Shown here piece by piece: positions 46,214 through 58,060 of a DNA stretch of 64,000 bases. The position numbers and the translations under genes are program-made. Position 1 is the stretch's first letter; each line of letters opens with the position of its first letter. The notes beneath the pieces are model-generated. The model was given only the letters and a program-made list of their open reading frames with translations, ran no database searches and was not told the origin of the DNA. The DNA lies in assembly GCF_037975245.1 (NCBI RefSeq), contig NC_092574.1, forward strand, positions 698,001 through 762,000, given 5' to 3'. The DNA comes from Apostichopus japonicus. Lineage: Eukaryota > Echinodermata > Holothuroidea > Aspidochirotida > Stichopodidae.

Positions 46214-49001
46214 TATTTGTGCTGTCACTGAGACATGGCTAAAAACGGAAGATGACTTTATACGGGACTCTTTAAACATGAACGGTTATGTATTCAAGGA
46301 CGTTTGCAGATTGAACCGCACCGGAGGGGGCACGGCTTTACTCTGCAAAAGTGCATTTACCCTCGTTGAAAAAAACGGCGACCAAGTCACGTCATTTGAG
46401 TTTTCTGAATGGCAACTCTCTTTTAAAAACATCAGACTAAGGGTGGTCGTCGTTTACAGACCCCCCTACTCCGCTTCTCACCCAGTATCATTTTCTACAT
46501 TTTTGTCGGAATTCAGCGACCTGTTGGAAAATTTGGTATCAAGCCCTGATCAGCTTATTATATTAGGTGATTTTAATATTCATTTAGACATCGATGATGA
46601 CTTTCATGCAAAGCACTTTCTGGAACTACTAGATGCTTTTGATCTGGAAAATAAAGTGTGCTTCCCAATCCATATTTCGGGCCATACACTTGACCTGATG
46701 ATAACCAGATGTCATGGCAGCCTTGATGTGGCCACAGTCCATGCTGACCATTTCATCTCTGACCATTGCTTCATACACGCGAATGTCAAACTAATTCCTG
46801 TTGATTTTGATCGCAAATTGATCAAGTTTAGGTGCATAAACAGTATTAACATGGATAAATTCAAAGAGGACCTGGTTAACTCTGCTTTACACAATGACAA
46901 TCAAAATGAATTACAGTCACTTATTGATTGTTACGACGGTACGCTAATCTCACTTCTGGATAAACACGCACCTGTAAGAACAAAACTCATCACAGTTAAG
47001 CCCTCAAGACCCTGGTTTACATCATCTCTAAACGTTCTTAAGAGACATCGTCGCCAACTTGAGAAAAGGTGGCTAAATTCCTGTTCTCATGATGATTACA
47101 TTTCTTTCAAAAAAGCGAGAAACCAATTCACCAATGCATGTGAGAGTGTGAAGAAGGAATATTACACCAGTAAAATACAGGATTGTGGTGGTGACCAAAG
47201 AAAGCTATTTTGCCTCATCAACAAATTAATTGCTAAAAATGATTCCAGTCTGTTTCCTCCAAGCATTGACAACAAGAGTCTGGCTAATGGTTTCGGCGAT
47301 TACTTCCATCAAAAAGTTGACCGAATTACTTCAGATATTCGCGACACTTGTACAAAGGAAAATCTGTTGCAGTCTGATTTAGTCAGAGTTGATTCACGTG
47401 AAGTAATCCCAGATTTTTCACACTTTACCAAGTTATCATCTGAGGAGGTTCTTAAGCTGATCAATAAGTCTGCAAATAAACATTGCATACTTGATCCTGT
47501 TCCATCTAAAATTGTTAAAGAATGTATTGATATTTTACTACCTGTGATAACAAAAATCATCAATTTGTCTATGGAAAATGGAGTTTTCCCCGAGTGTTGG
47601 AGGTGTGCTGTTGTCATTCCCATTTTAAAGAAACAAGGACTTTCACTTGAATTTAAGAATTATCGACCCGTGAGTAATTTGGCTTACCTGTCCAAACTGG
47701 TGGAAAGCGCTGTTATGGATCAATTTGAGTGTCATTTATTAAAAAATAATCTCCTGCCAGTAAACAACTCTGCCTATCGGAAGCATCACAGTACTGAGAC
47801 CACTTTGCTTAGGGTACATTCCGATATTATGAAAAACATGGACGCTGGAATGGTAACTCTTCTCATTATGCTTGATTTGTCTGCAGCCTTTGATACCATT
47901 CATTATGATACTCTTTTCAATACTCTGGGTAATCGTATAAATATCAAAGGCCTGGTGTTTCAGTGGTTTCAAAGTTATTTATGTAATAGGCGTCAAAAAG
48001 TTCTTGTAAATGGTACATTTTCTAAAGACTTCTTTTTGAAGCACGGTGTCCCCCAAGGAAGCTGTACTGGCACCATACTTTTTATTACATACTTATCCCA
48101 ATTGTATCATGTTTTGATTAAGCACCTTCCTTACTGTGAGGGTTATGCTGATGACAATCAATTTTATCTTGCTTTTAATGCTGGCAATGACACTGCCAGA
48201 GGTGAGGCAATTTCTGCAATGGAAAACTGTGTGGCTGATGCACGTCACTGATTTTTAACGAATAATCTTAAACTAAATGATACAAAAACTGAATTGATTG
48301 TCATAGGTTCAAAGCAACAATTGGCTAAACTTCCTGATTTTTCTTTTCAAGTGGGGGCGGCAACAATTCATACAGTTGATAAGGTTCGTAATTTGGGTAT
48401 TATTTTTGATAAAAGTCTTTCACTTGACTTACATGTTGCAAATGTGTGTAGAAAAGCAAATTTTAGTATTCATAAGCTTTGGCATATTCGTAGTTACTTG
48501 GATGATACCTCATGTAAATCACTTGTTCATGCATTTGTTACGTCACACATAGATTACTGCAATTCATTATACTGTAACTTACCTTCACTTCTCATAGATA
48601 AACTTCAGAAAATCCAAAATGCTGCTGCCAGACTTGTAACGGGTACTTCCAAATATGATCATATAAAACCCGTCCTACATAACTTGCATTGGCTTCCAGT
48701 TAGAGAAAGAATATCTTATAAGATTTTATTACTCACTTTTAAATGTATTTACAATATTGCACCGCAGTACCTTTGTGATTTAATTTCTCTTTACACTCCC
48801 TCTAGACCGTTGCGTTCCTCGTCCGCTCTGCTTTTAACTGTTCCTAACATAAGAACTGCAAAATTTGGACCGAGATCTTTTAGCTATGCTTCGCCTGTTT
48901 TATGGAATTCACTCCCTGAGGTTTTAAGAAAAATTGAAAGTTTTACCCTTTTTAAATCCAAACTTAAGACTCATTTATACTGCAATGCTTATAATATCTG
49001 A
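46203..49001 (+). pseudogene. LINE copy 1: endonuclease-reverse transcriptase, one nonsense codon
   Basis: Non-LTR retrotransposon ORF2 of the jockey/CR1/L2 group. The APE endonuclease shows ICAVTETWL, RTGGGTALL, VVVYRPP, ILGDFNIHLD (about residue 120), GHTLDLM and ISDH (about residue 185). The RT shows LDPVPSKIVKE, NYRPVSN, HHSTETTLLRV, MLDLSAAFDTIHYDTL (about residue 560), HGVPQGSCTG and catalytic YADD (about residue 646). A TGA at 48249-48251 stands where relatives have Trp. The same frame resumes and runs through KLNDTKTELI, HIDYCNSLY, LHWLPVRERI and LWNSLPEVLR to 49001. The enzyme nicks the target and reverse-transcribes the element RNA there. This copy is young-looking but cannot make full-length protein without repair of the shift and the stop. 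Confidence 0.9.
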
Positions 49002-49247
49002 ATTCATTTTATGCATTATTATTTCGTAAAATGTTTTCTTGTTATATATTTGTTTTACTGTTTATCTTGTAAATATTTTCTTTTTTGCACTATTTTTATT
49101 AACTTAATTTAATTTAACTTGATTTGTTTTGTATTTTTATTTCTACTTATTATTGTTTTATTCTTCATCTTGTTAAGCGCATTTGAATATATATGTGTTA
49201 TAGTATTTGCGCTATATAAGGAACCATAATAATAATAATAATAATAA
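49002..49247 (+). mobile_element. LINE copy 1: 3' UTR and AAT tail
   Basis: T-rich 3' UTR ending GCGCTATATAAGGAACC followed by (ATA)n/(AAT)n. The GCGCTATATAAG plus trinucleotide tail matches the 3' end of LINE copy 2 (GCGCTATATAAGAATAAATT, then ATT repeats), indicating related 3' ends recognised by the reverse transcriptases. Confidence 0.8.
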
Positions 49248-49349
49248 GAGAAGGCGAGAGCTATCCGACGATTGCCATCTGATGCAAATTTCTCAACTGT
49301 TTTCTCAACTGAAATATTATCTGCGTAAACGGGTTCTTAACTACATGTT

Positions 49350-52300
49350 AAACAAGAGCCCAAGGGCACTGTGGTTCCTTGCTTGGGGTATATGACAATA
49401 CACATAATATTATCAAGCAAGATTGGGCTCAAATAGTCCAAGTAATTGTGGTCCTACATGTTCCCATAAAGTAACCAACACTATAGCCAACACTTTTGTG
49501 ATCACAAAATGTGATCGGATTTTGGATCAAAAGGCACTTTTGAGATCTAAATATGGCGTCGAAAATGTAAGAAATATAAGAGACCTACAAGCGTGTCAAC
49601 AGATATGATAACATTGGTTACCTCAGATGACATGACCTTTAAGTTTCAAAATGTTCCACCACCCCGTTCACAACTTGTCCCAAAATATCAACCATGTCAC
49701 ACCTTGGCATTGAGATTTAATTGCATTAAATTAAAAAAATTAACTTTGAACTTGTATACATAACTTCACACACAAAGGTCACCCGAAGGTCAACCAATTG
49801 ACATTTTTGAAAGGTGAGACCTAAATAGAGCATGACTGTAAAAATTCAAACATTTTTTCTTGCCCATTTTCTCCCCCCAAAATACTACTTTTTTAACATT
49901 AGCTGACCTTTGGTGACGTTGGAGCACATGACCGTTAAGTTTGAAAATATTCCCCTATACCATTTGCAACTTGTCCAAAAAAATAAACCTTGTCACACCT
50001 TGGCACTGGGAGTTATTGCATTAAATGTGTGAAAATTAACTTTGACCTCATATAACTTCGCACACGAAGGTCACATGGGGGTCAACCCATTGACATTTAT
50101 GATCAGAAGGTACCTTTAACATCTGAAAATAGCATCGAAACTGTAAAAATCCACAAAACACGAAAAGATCACCAGAGGTCAAATTGAGGTCAAGGGTCAC
50201 CCAGATGCGGGTCGACAATTGGATTATACATTGAAGCAACTCCCAACCCTAACGGACAATTTGTTCTCAAGTTATCGCAAAAATACTAGTTTTTTATCAT
50301 TAATTGACCTTTGGTGACCTCGGATCACATGACCGTTAAGTTTGAAAATATTCCCCTATACCATTTGCAACTTGTCTCAAAATATCAACTGTGTAACACC
50401 TCGGCACTGGGAGTTATTGCATTAAATGTCTGAAAATTAACTTTGACCTCATATAACTTCGCACACGAAGGTCACATGGGGGTCAACCCATTGACATTTA
50501 TGATCAGAAGGTACCTTTAACATCTGAAAATAGCATCGAAACTGTAAAAATCCACAAAACACGAAAAGGTCACCAGAGGTCAAATTGAGGTCAAGGGTCA
50601 CCCAGATGCGGGTCGACAATTGGATTACATTGAAGCAACTCCCAACCCTAACGGACAATTTGTTCTCAAGTTATCGCAAAAATACTAGTTTTTTATCATT
50701 AATTGACCTTTGGTGACCTCGGATCACATGACCCTTAAGTTTGAAAATATTCCCCTATACCATTTGCAACTTGTCTCAAAATATCAACTGTGTAACACCT
50801 CGGCACTGGGAGTTATTGCATTAAATGTCTGAAAATTAACTTTGACCTCATATAACTTCGCACACGAAGGTCACATGGGGGTCAACCCATTGACATTTAT
50901 GATCAGAAGGTACCTTTAACATCTGAAAATAGCATCGAAACTGTAAAAATCCACAAAACACGAAAAGGTCACCAGAGGTCAAATTGAGGTCAAGGGTCAC
51001 CCAGATGCGGGTCGACAATTGGATTACATTGAAGCAACTCCCAACCCTAACGGACAATTTGTTCTCAAGTTATCGCAAAAATACTAGTTTTTTATCATTA
51101 ATTGACCTTTGGTGACCTCGGATCACATGACCCTTAAGTTTGAAAATATTCCCCTATACCATTTGCAACTTGTCTCAAAATATCAACTGTGTAACACCTT
51201 GGCACTGGGAGTTATTACACTAAATGTCTGAAAATTAACTTTGACCTCATATAACTTTACATACAAAGGTCACATGGGGGTCAACTTATTGACATTTTTG
51301 ATTGATGAGACCTAAATTAGAGCATCAAACTATACAAATTCAAACATTTTTTCTTTGCCCATTTTCTGCCCCAAAAATACTAGTTTTTTAACATTAATTG
51401 ACCTTTGGTGACCTCGGATCACATGACCGTTAAGTTTGAAAATATTTCCCTATACCATTTGCAACTTGTCCAAAAATATCAACCATGTCACACCTTGGAA
51501 CTGGGAGTTGTTGCATTAAATGTCTGAAAATGAACTTTGACCTCGTATAACTTCGCACACGAAGGTCACACGGGTGTCAACCAATTGACATTTTTGATCG
51601 GAAGGTACCTTTGATATCCAAATCTAGCATCAAAACCAAACATTTCCTTTTTTGCTCGTTTCCTCCCAAAATAAGCACATTTTTTATAATGTGACCTTTG
51701 ACCTTTTGACCTTGGTTTCAGATGTAGTTTAATCTCCTGATTCCAAAAAACAAAACGACAAGTCTGTACAACCATCCTAACTCTGACCGAAAAACTTTGA
51801 CCCCATATAACTTCGCACATAAAGGTCACACGGGGTCAACCTATTGACATTTATGATCAGAAGGTACCTTTGACATCTGAAAATAGCATCAAAACTGTAA
51901 AAATCCCCCAAAACACGTAAAGGTCACCAGAGGTCAAATTGAGGTCAAGGGTCACCCAGATGCGGGTCGACAATTGAATAACATTGAAGCAACTCCCAAC
52001 CCTAACGGACATTTCGTTCTCAAGTTATCGCAAAAATACTAGTTTTTTATCATTAATTGACCTTTGGTGACCTCGGATCACATGACCGTTCAGTTTGAAA
52101 ATGCTCCCCTAACCAGTTCACAACTTGTCCCAAAATATCAATCTTGTCACACATTGGCACTGGGAGTTATTGCAGTTTTAATATTTTCGGTTTTTGGACC
52201 ATAACTGACCTTTGGTGACCTTTGTGGGCACCAGAAACAATAGGGCACACCTTCTCCATATGGCTGATCTATAGTCCAAGTTTGGCCTCAATCCAACATT

Positions 52301-52426
52301 CCCTTATTGAGATAGAGCGTACCCAAGCAAGTGTCACAGACACACACACACACATACACACATACATACATACACACACACGCCAACCTGACTGCATAGG
52401 TTCCTTTTGCTAAAGCAAGGAACCAA
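49350..52426. repeat. ~400-bp tandem satellite between inverted ends
   Basis: GACCTTTGGTGACCTCGG anchors units at 49904, 50305, 50705, 51104, 51400, 52059 and 52206. The central spacings are 401, 400 and 399 bp with near-identical sequence; the flanking units are shorter and diverged. GGTTCCTTGCTT near 49371 and its inverse AAGCAAGGAACC near 52414 bracket the array, so it may lie inside one element. Repeated minus-strand frames of 63-69 codons are a by-product of the repetition, not a gene family. Confidence 0.88.
52338..52382. repeat. (CA)n microsatellite
   Basis: CACACA run with ATACA variants, near the right end of the satellite block. Confidence 0.9.
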
Positions 52427-52429
52427 AAA

Positions 52430-54555
52430 CTGACAAGGTCGGATCCTAGTCTTTTTCGGCGGGTAGAGTGTTGAATGAAACGGCACGCGATAGAAATGAC
52501 AGCCTAGATGACAGAAGAATAGGTCACCTAATTTAGCCATATTCTTGCTACGTTCATTTCAATAGTTTTTGCTGTCTATAGACTCTTAAACTCGTCCAGC
52601 AAGCTTATCGATTTGAATTATGGGTGTTTTTAAAAAAAAGATAACTTGGCCAACAAAAAAATGTAGGCCCGGGCCAACAGTGCAACATACTGGCTACGCC
52701 CCTAATCATATGATATCATTATCAGCAGATTTTGTTTCCTGTTTGAATTCCTTTACATTTTCTTTTACATATTATATCAGAAAGACAAACATAGTGCTCT
52801 TTTACAATTTTTCCAGTAGGATGATTCTTGTTTATTGTCCAATGTCTGGACTTTAATACATTTGACGAACTTAACTGATGGACAATATAAACTTTCATAT
52901 TTTGTAATATAGCCAGATATGCAGTGGCCTAAAAACAAATATCGTTACCGCAGTGTATTAGCAGTGTAATACTTATTATAGGAAGTGCGTATCACGTACG
53001 ATTGCTAGCTTAGCTCCATAACATGCTGTTCGTGCAACAACTTAGGACGACTCATAGAACGACGTTGTCGACGTTACAGTTCCTGACATTCCATAGAGTG
53101 CGGTTAGGTAGGCAATATGTATTTTATTACGCAGTGGCCAACTGTAGGCTTGTAATTGGCTATAAGCTAAATTTATCTACTTGCATCTGCCAAACTAAGT
53201 AAGTAGTTGAATCAGTAGGCGTGAATGTTACTACGATTACAATCAAGTTAACGGAGCTGACGAGTATTCAAGATCAAAAGAGCACTGACAAAATACCATG
53301 CTAAAAAAACGACAGTTTAAAAAAAAAATCGACACTGAAAGGGGGGGAGCGGTCGCTCCCCCTGCTCCCCCCCCCCTGGCTACGTCCCTGGTCACCTGTA
53401 TCCTTCGAACCCATGTTAACATGGATAACAGACCTTAAGACAAATATGATGATGATGGTATATATGGGGTCTTCAGGGAATCGAGGTCAAAGGACACCTA
53501 GGGGTCATTTTACGATTTTACAATATCTTCCGAAATACTTCTTCGCCCATAGATTGAGGTATTGTTAATGAACAATGATACATAGTAGTCGATGTCTCCT
53601 AGAAGTTTTTTCTACCATTTTCGTGACATCAGTTCAACCGATTCTCCCGTACGCAAACGCAAATACACTACAATGTTCTATTTTCACATTTCTCACATTG
53701 CACTACTGCAAATTAATAGGTGTAAGGTGTGAGCTATTATAACATTAGCACTCTCGTTATTATTGTTATCATCATCAATACCATCATCATAACTATCACT
53801 ATCATTTTTACCGCGGAGGAAGAGAGCTCTCCGAATTCCCACTGGTAATGTAAATCTAAAAATGCGGGACGTTGTTGGGGGCCACCCGACATAATGTTGG
53901 TACCACTCACTCATTGTAATGGTTTTATGTCTTCGATGCCGGCTGTAGTTTTGGCAAGTATCATTGCTCTGAATATTTTCATCACTCTCTGGTGAAAGCC
54001 ATGGTGCATGATCTTATCATATAACAGGTAAATTCTTAGTTAGTACTGGTCAGCCGATACACTGGTGTGCCACAGTGGAGACTGTGGCATATTTGTTCGT
54101 TTGCCACAAGATAAACTGGCGAGGGTTATAATCCCAGAACCCAGCCAACCCTAACTCAGATTGTTACACAGTATAAACTGTGACATCATATAATCTGGGT
54201 TCTGTATCATGGGTTTGCCCCAGTTTCTACTGTGGCAGCCAGGTGTATCGGGTGTTCTGATACACCCTGTGTACCTATAGAAAATTAATTTCATTTTCCT
54301 TCCTCGTTCTATCGCCCAATCGCTAGCCTGTAGCAATCGTAATTTTATGTTCCTGTCTTATGTTTTATCCTTCTCATCATTGTCTTTCCATCTGTATATA
54401 GTGTTGCATGTTTGTATTGTTTTGAACTTTTATGTACGAGATCCTGAATTTCCTTTATTGGAGTAATACAGTTTTCTGATTCTTACTCTTCCTACGCTGG
54501 AAGAGTGATCTGTTGCCTTTTTTCGAAATATTAATGTCTTTTTTTGTCATTTATT
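52430..54555. other. Mostly non-coding, with transposon ends
   Basis: TGGCTACGCCCCTAA near 52690 and CCCTGGCTACGTCCCTGG near 53375 are right-hand termini of hAT-like elements. 53460-53540 is a GGTCAAAGGACA-type dispersed repeat. (ATC)n-like words occur near 53770. No exon recognised. Confidence 0.45.
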
Positions 54556-54561
54556 TTGCAG

Positions 54562-54658
54562 GAACGAACGAAATGGAGGGAATTCAATCGTCAGTGGTCT
54601 GGTTTACTCTGTTGCTAGCTATCTTTGGGCCAACCGTGTCCTTCGGAAATACAAGAAC
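54562..54658 (+). CDS. Signal-peptide exon of a small secreted cysteine-rich protein
   Basis: After an acceptor (TTATTTTGCAG, first base 54562), ATG at 54573 opens MEGIQSSVVWFTLLLAIFGP then TVSFGNTR, a textbook signal peptide with a hydrophobic core and small residues near the likely cleavage site. The donor is AGAAC|GTAAGG (exon end 54658), with 86 coding bases, so two bases carry over. They join in frame to 55814. The ATG context GAACGAAATGG is favourable. The acceptor ahead of it implies an upstream untranslated exon, for which 40880-40960 is a candidate. Confidence 0.7.
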
Positions 54659-54687
54659 GTAAGGTCGCATTCATGTTCACTATACAG

Positions 54688-55127
54688 CAGGGTTGTCCAA
54701 CCTTTTGATGAGGAGGGCCACCTCGAATGATCATGATAAAGGAGGGGCCGCATGAGCCTATAAGCTCCTGTGGCATATCCAGGGTTTCGTGCCAGAGCGG
54801 CAACTTTTCAGTGGCCCCGCTAGGGGTCTGTTAGGGGGTATGGGAAATGAAGTTACTATACAAGCGGAGCGCCACCATTAGGTTGGCGCGTGGCGTACAC
54901 GAAAAATGTGTTGCCCAAAAGACCCCCAGATTGCAGGAAATGACACTTCACAAGCCTTCTGATCTGTATCAAAACAATCTTCGTATCGGGATATAATGAT
55001 CTCTGAAATTTATCAAGAAAGAATTCCTGGGTAAAAGTACATTTGTAAATTAATGAGGTTGGCGGGCCGGACGGGACCTTGCGGGGGGGCGCATTGTGGC
55101 CCACGGGCCGTAGGTTGGACAACCCTG
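54688..55127. mobile_element. 440-bp hAT element in the intron, perfect TSD
   Basis: Termini CAGGGTTGTCCAACCTTTTG and GTAGGTTGGACAACCCTG are inverted repeats of a widespread hAT type. The 8-bp duplication CTATACAG flanks it (54680-54687 and 55128-55135). Inside is a second unit beginning CAGTGGCCCCGCTAGG (54811) with the core module near 54865-54895. It sits only 29 bp after the donor of the signal-peptide exon. Confidence 0.93.
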
Positions 55128-55234
55128 CTATACAGGGTGCTTCTTAGACTTTACCTGGTCTCTCTTAAGAGGGATTTTTCCGGGCCGTTTGATCCTGAAC
55201 TGTGATAGTTGTCTCCCCTGCCTGTTCGGCGCAT

Positions 55235-55349
55235 TATGAGGTAAACAGGTCTTCTTAGCGCTCGATTCTGAGTCGATCGTCTGTCCACGAAAGGCGAAGG
55301 CATGGGCGAGGACGCAGGATCGAACGCTAAGAAGACCCGATTTCCTCAC
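55235..55349. repeat. Imperfect inverted repeat, ~34-bp arms
   Basis: TGAGGTAAACAGGTCTTCTT followed by AGCGCTCGAT pairs with ATCGAACGCTAAGAAGACCC and GATTTCCTCA about 45 bp later. It could form a hairpin in the intron transcript. Confidence 0.6.
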
Positions 55350-55813
55350 GATGATTTAACGCGTTGCTGCTTCTTTGCTGAGAAAATACCCAATGTCACA
55401 AGGAAGACGCTGTGCATGGTTAGCCCTAAGGATTGCTGCAGCCCGTCTTCTACCTCATTCAGTTATTGCTGATGACGCGAAAAACCGACGCCTTCCTGAG
55501 TGTGTCCTGCTCAGAGCGTTCGAAAGAAATCCCACATCGATGGATTGGTGTAATTCATCGTTAGGACAGACTTGAAAGCGGCGGAAGGTGGAATCCCCTC
55601 GTCGTAGTCAAGTTGCGTTGGGTGTGTCTCAAACACGTTTTAAACATCGTTTTCAGTCGTGCGTTCTTTTCTTTTGCCCTTTAGGCCATACCTCTTCCAG
55701 AGCACAGCCTAATGGACACGTTTTTTTTCTGTCTTTGTAGAGACAATCTGTAGGTGACAGGCCATACAAGTGTAATGTGAAGCCTCAGTCGTGCACTCTG
55801 CTCTTTTTTTCAG

Positions 55814-56151
55814 ATGTTTTTGTGAAACATGGAGGCATCCTTCAGGCGAGAGCAGTGATGGCAGTAGTGCTATCAGGTTGTTAGACATCAACAACCCCGT
55901 CTACAGTCATTGGCTCCACCTGAGCTGCTCGAGTCCCAAGACATGGTGTCCGAGAGACTGTATGCAAAACGCCCTCCAGACTCTGGGAGGTAGCAGGAGC
56001 ACCTTCACCGAGGAGGCTGGGAACAGAGTGTGCTCTATCTACGGACACGAAAAGTCATACCCCGGCATATCGGTTGTGGCCAAGTACGTGGTCAGCAACT
56101 GCGGAGCGAGAGGAACCCATCTGCTTGCTGAACATGTGTGTTGCGCTCCGA
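55814..56151 (+). CDS. Cysteine-rich exon of the small secreted protein
   Basis: Acceptor CTCTTTTTTTCAG, first base 55814. Joined to the signal-peptide exon the frame gives TCFCETWRHPSGESSDG, WLHLSCSSPKTWCPRDCMQN, GNRVCSIYGHE, SYPGISVVAKYVVSNCG and LLAEHVCCAPR. There are nine cysteines in about 112 residues and no hydrophobic segment, so a disulfide-bonded extracellular protein of about 110-125 residues is expected. The donor CCGAG|GTATGA may add another exon; otherwise the frame stops at 56183 after YDIFSIRES. GC content and codon use are higher than in surrounding DNA, supporting a real gene. Family not recognised. Confidence 0.7.
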
Positions 56152-56183
56152 GGTATGATATATTTTCTATTCGAGAATCATAA

Positions 56184-56640
56184 TGAAGAGAGGGAATATC
56201 TTAGTATTCCTTGTGTGTTATAAGAACTGTAGGGTCGCTTAATGGCCACGGCGATACGGTCTCTGTAGATTTGAGAGGAAAGGTACAGTGGGATTTATTA
56301 GGGGATTGTTACCTTATGCCCAAGGCTGCAGCAACAATTCCACCTCCGATGTAGAGTGCTTAGGTCAACTGTTGTTTTGCATGCCCCTTAAGAACAATAT
56401 ATGGAATTTACGGGAATGTAAAATCACCTCATGCCCATGGCTGCAACAACTTATCAACCTCTATTGTGTGAGTTCTGGGCCATTTGGTGATTTGCACGCC
56501 CTTTACGAACAATGTATGGAGTCAACCTCCGATGGAGGCCTTGGCCTATTAGTGACACTATATGCCCCTTAAGAATATTCAATGGGTTGCTGTCATCCAA
56601 AACTTATCGTTTGCAAGATGTAGTACATCGATGCATGGGT
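56184..56640. other. Nothing recognised; loosely repeated phrases
   Basis: Phrases CCATGGCTGCAACAAC / CAAGGCTGCAGCAACA and ATGCCCCTTAAGAA recur two or three times, suggesting a diverged tandem repeat. A further exon of the secreted-protein gene was sought and not found. Confidence 0.35.
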
Positions 56641-56654
56641 GTCAATCATGGGCG

Positions 56655-56775
56655 TCAAACATGGGGGGGGGGGGCGGGGGACACGTCCCCCACGTTTCGA
56701 AGAGGGGGGTACACAATATCAAATGTCCCGCCCCCCCCCCCCACGTTTCGAGGAGTGGAGGACATAATGATGAAT
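56655..56775 (+). repeat. Dispersed GGAGGACATAAT element fragment
   Basis: G-run, CACGTCCCCCACGTTTCGAA, then CGAGGAGTGGAGGACATAAT. Related pieces are at 57385-57440 (GACGCGTCCCCCACTTTTGA) and 62105-62195 (ATTCCGAGGAGTGGAGGACA). Confidence 0.6.
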
Positions 56776-56831
56776 GATCCCTGCCGGAGCTTAAAACCAT
56801 AAACTTTACCCGCTCTCACAGAATGATGTCC

Positions 56832-57372
56832 CATAGGCGGCCGCCATATAACCAACCATAGGGACAAACTTAACGCTAGGCCTGTAATAGTCAATGTTAG
56901 GGAACACAACTCGCCGGCAATTGATGATAAAAAACAAAAAAAAAATACGGCCCAGTTAACCTAATCCTTGTAAATTCTACTACAGAATTACCTTATTCAC
57001 AATACTGCGATCCAAAGAAATGAATAAATACCAAATTTACCACAAAATCGACGAAATTTCTTCACCATCGGTGCACAACAGTCATAGCATACGTACGCAT
57101 AACGAGTTATGCATGGCTCCGACTGTACTGTTTTGCATCGATAATTTCGTCGATTGGGAGTTAAATCCGGTATTCACCAATTTTTTTTGGATCGCAGTAT
57201 TATGAATAAGTTAATTCTGTAGTAGAATCTACTAAGATTAGGTTAACTGGGCCGTCATTTTGTGTGTATAAACAACAATTGTCGGCGCGGTTGTGTTCCC
57301 TAACATTGACTAATACAGGCCTAGTGTTAAATTTGTCCCTATGGTTGGTGAATATGGCGGCGGCCTATAGCA
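56832..57372. repeat. 540-bp foldback (long inverted repeat)
   Basis: Left arm 56832-57065 and right arm about 57145-57372 are inverse copies at roughly 85-90 percent by eye. Examples: CCATAGGGACAAACTTAACG against TTAAATTTGTCCCTATGG, TCAATGTTAGGGAACACAAC against GTTGTGTTCCCTAACATTGA, and AAAATCGACGAAATT against AATTTCGTCGATT. The loop is about 80 bp. No transposase. Confidence 0.85.
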
Positions 57373-57470
57373 TGGGCATCAATCACGAGGGGGACGCGTC
57401 CCCCACTTTTGAAGAGGGGGCATAATACCAAATGCTCTCCGACATTCTGATGGGGGACGCGACATCTATC

Positions 57471-57506
57471 CGAAGTGACCGAAGTGACCGAAGTGACCGA
57501 AGTGAC
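57471..57506 (+). repeat. Four 9-bp tandem units CGAAGTGAC
   Basis: Perfect fourfold repeat at the 5' truncation point of LINE copy 2, read as Arg-Ser-Asp repeats in the LINE frame. Confidence 0.9.
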
Positions 57507-57837
57507 CAGCTTGTAGAGGCGATTAAAAAATACAAGCCTGTTGACAGTGATGATGAGTACGGCATTTCAGTTGACACGTTATCAGTCAACTTCGGTAAGA
57601 AACTGTCTGACGTTATGGATATGCTTGCTCCTGCGAAAAAGAAGGTAATTGTGAACAAAGCTCGAGCTCCGTGGTACACAGATGAACTCCGACTTCTGAG
57701 GAATAATGTTCGCCGTTTAGAACGAGCTTGGCTCAGCTCACCGCTGGAGATTAACAAGCAAATATTCCATGGTGCCCGAACATCTTACCATGACGAATGC
57801 GAGAGAGCTAAAACTCAGTACCACCGTTCTCGCATAC
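57507..57837 (+). pseudogene. LINE copy 2: ORF2 linker, 5' part before the insertion
   Basis: Frame QLVEAIKKYKPVDSDDEYG, MDMLAPAKKKVIVNKARAPW, YTDELRLLRNNVRRLERAWL, then DECERAKTQYHRSRI matches the segment between endonuclease and RT in LINE copy 1 (LDKHAPVRTK...RPWFTSSLNVLKRHRRQLEKRW). The endonuclease is missing (5' truncation). Reading is cut at 57838 by an inserted element and resumes at 59786 in the compatible frame. Confidence 0.85.
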
Positions 57838-57884
57838 CAGGTGCGTATCCAGGGGGGGGGCGTTGGGGGCGCGCGCCCCCCGGG

Positions 57885-58060
57885 TAAGAAAAAGAGGAGA
57901 GAAAAAAAGAGAAGAAAAAAGGAAAAAAGAGGGGAAAAAGAGGAGGAGAGGAAGGAAGGGAAAAGAAAAAGAAGAAAGAGAGAAGAAGGAGAAAAGGAGG
58001 GAGTAAAAGAAAAACGCGAAGACACCGGGAAGAGAAAGAGGAACAGTGACATCATTACAG
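57885..58060 (+). repeat. Polypurine tract (GA-rich)
   Basis: About 170 nt almost wholly A/G (GAAAAAAAGAGAAGAAAA-type) on the plus strand, able to form triplex or unusual structures. The Lys/Glu/Arg-rich frame through it is not a supported protein. Confidence 0.85.

Noticed and set aside
50048-51057. A family of three near-identical 63-69 residue minus-strand proteins
   Set aside because: They recur at the exact 400-bp satellite period, lack splice or promoter context and resemble no family.
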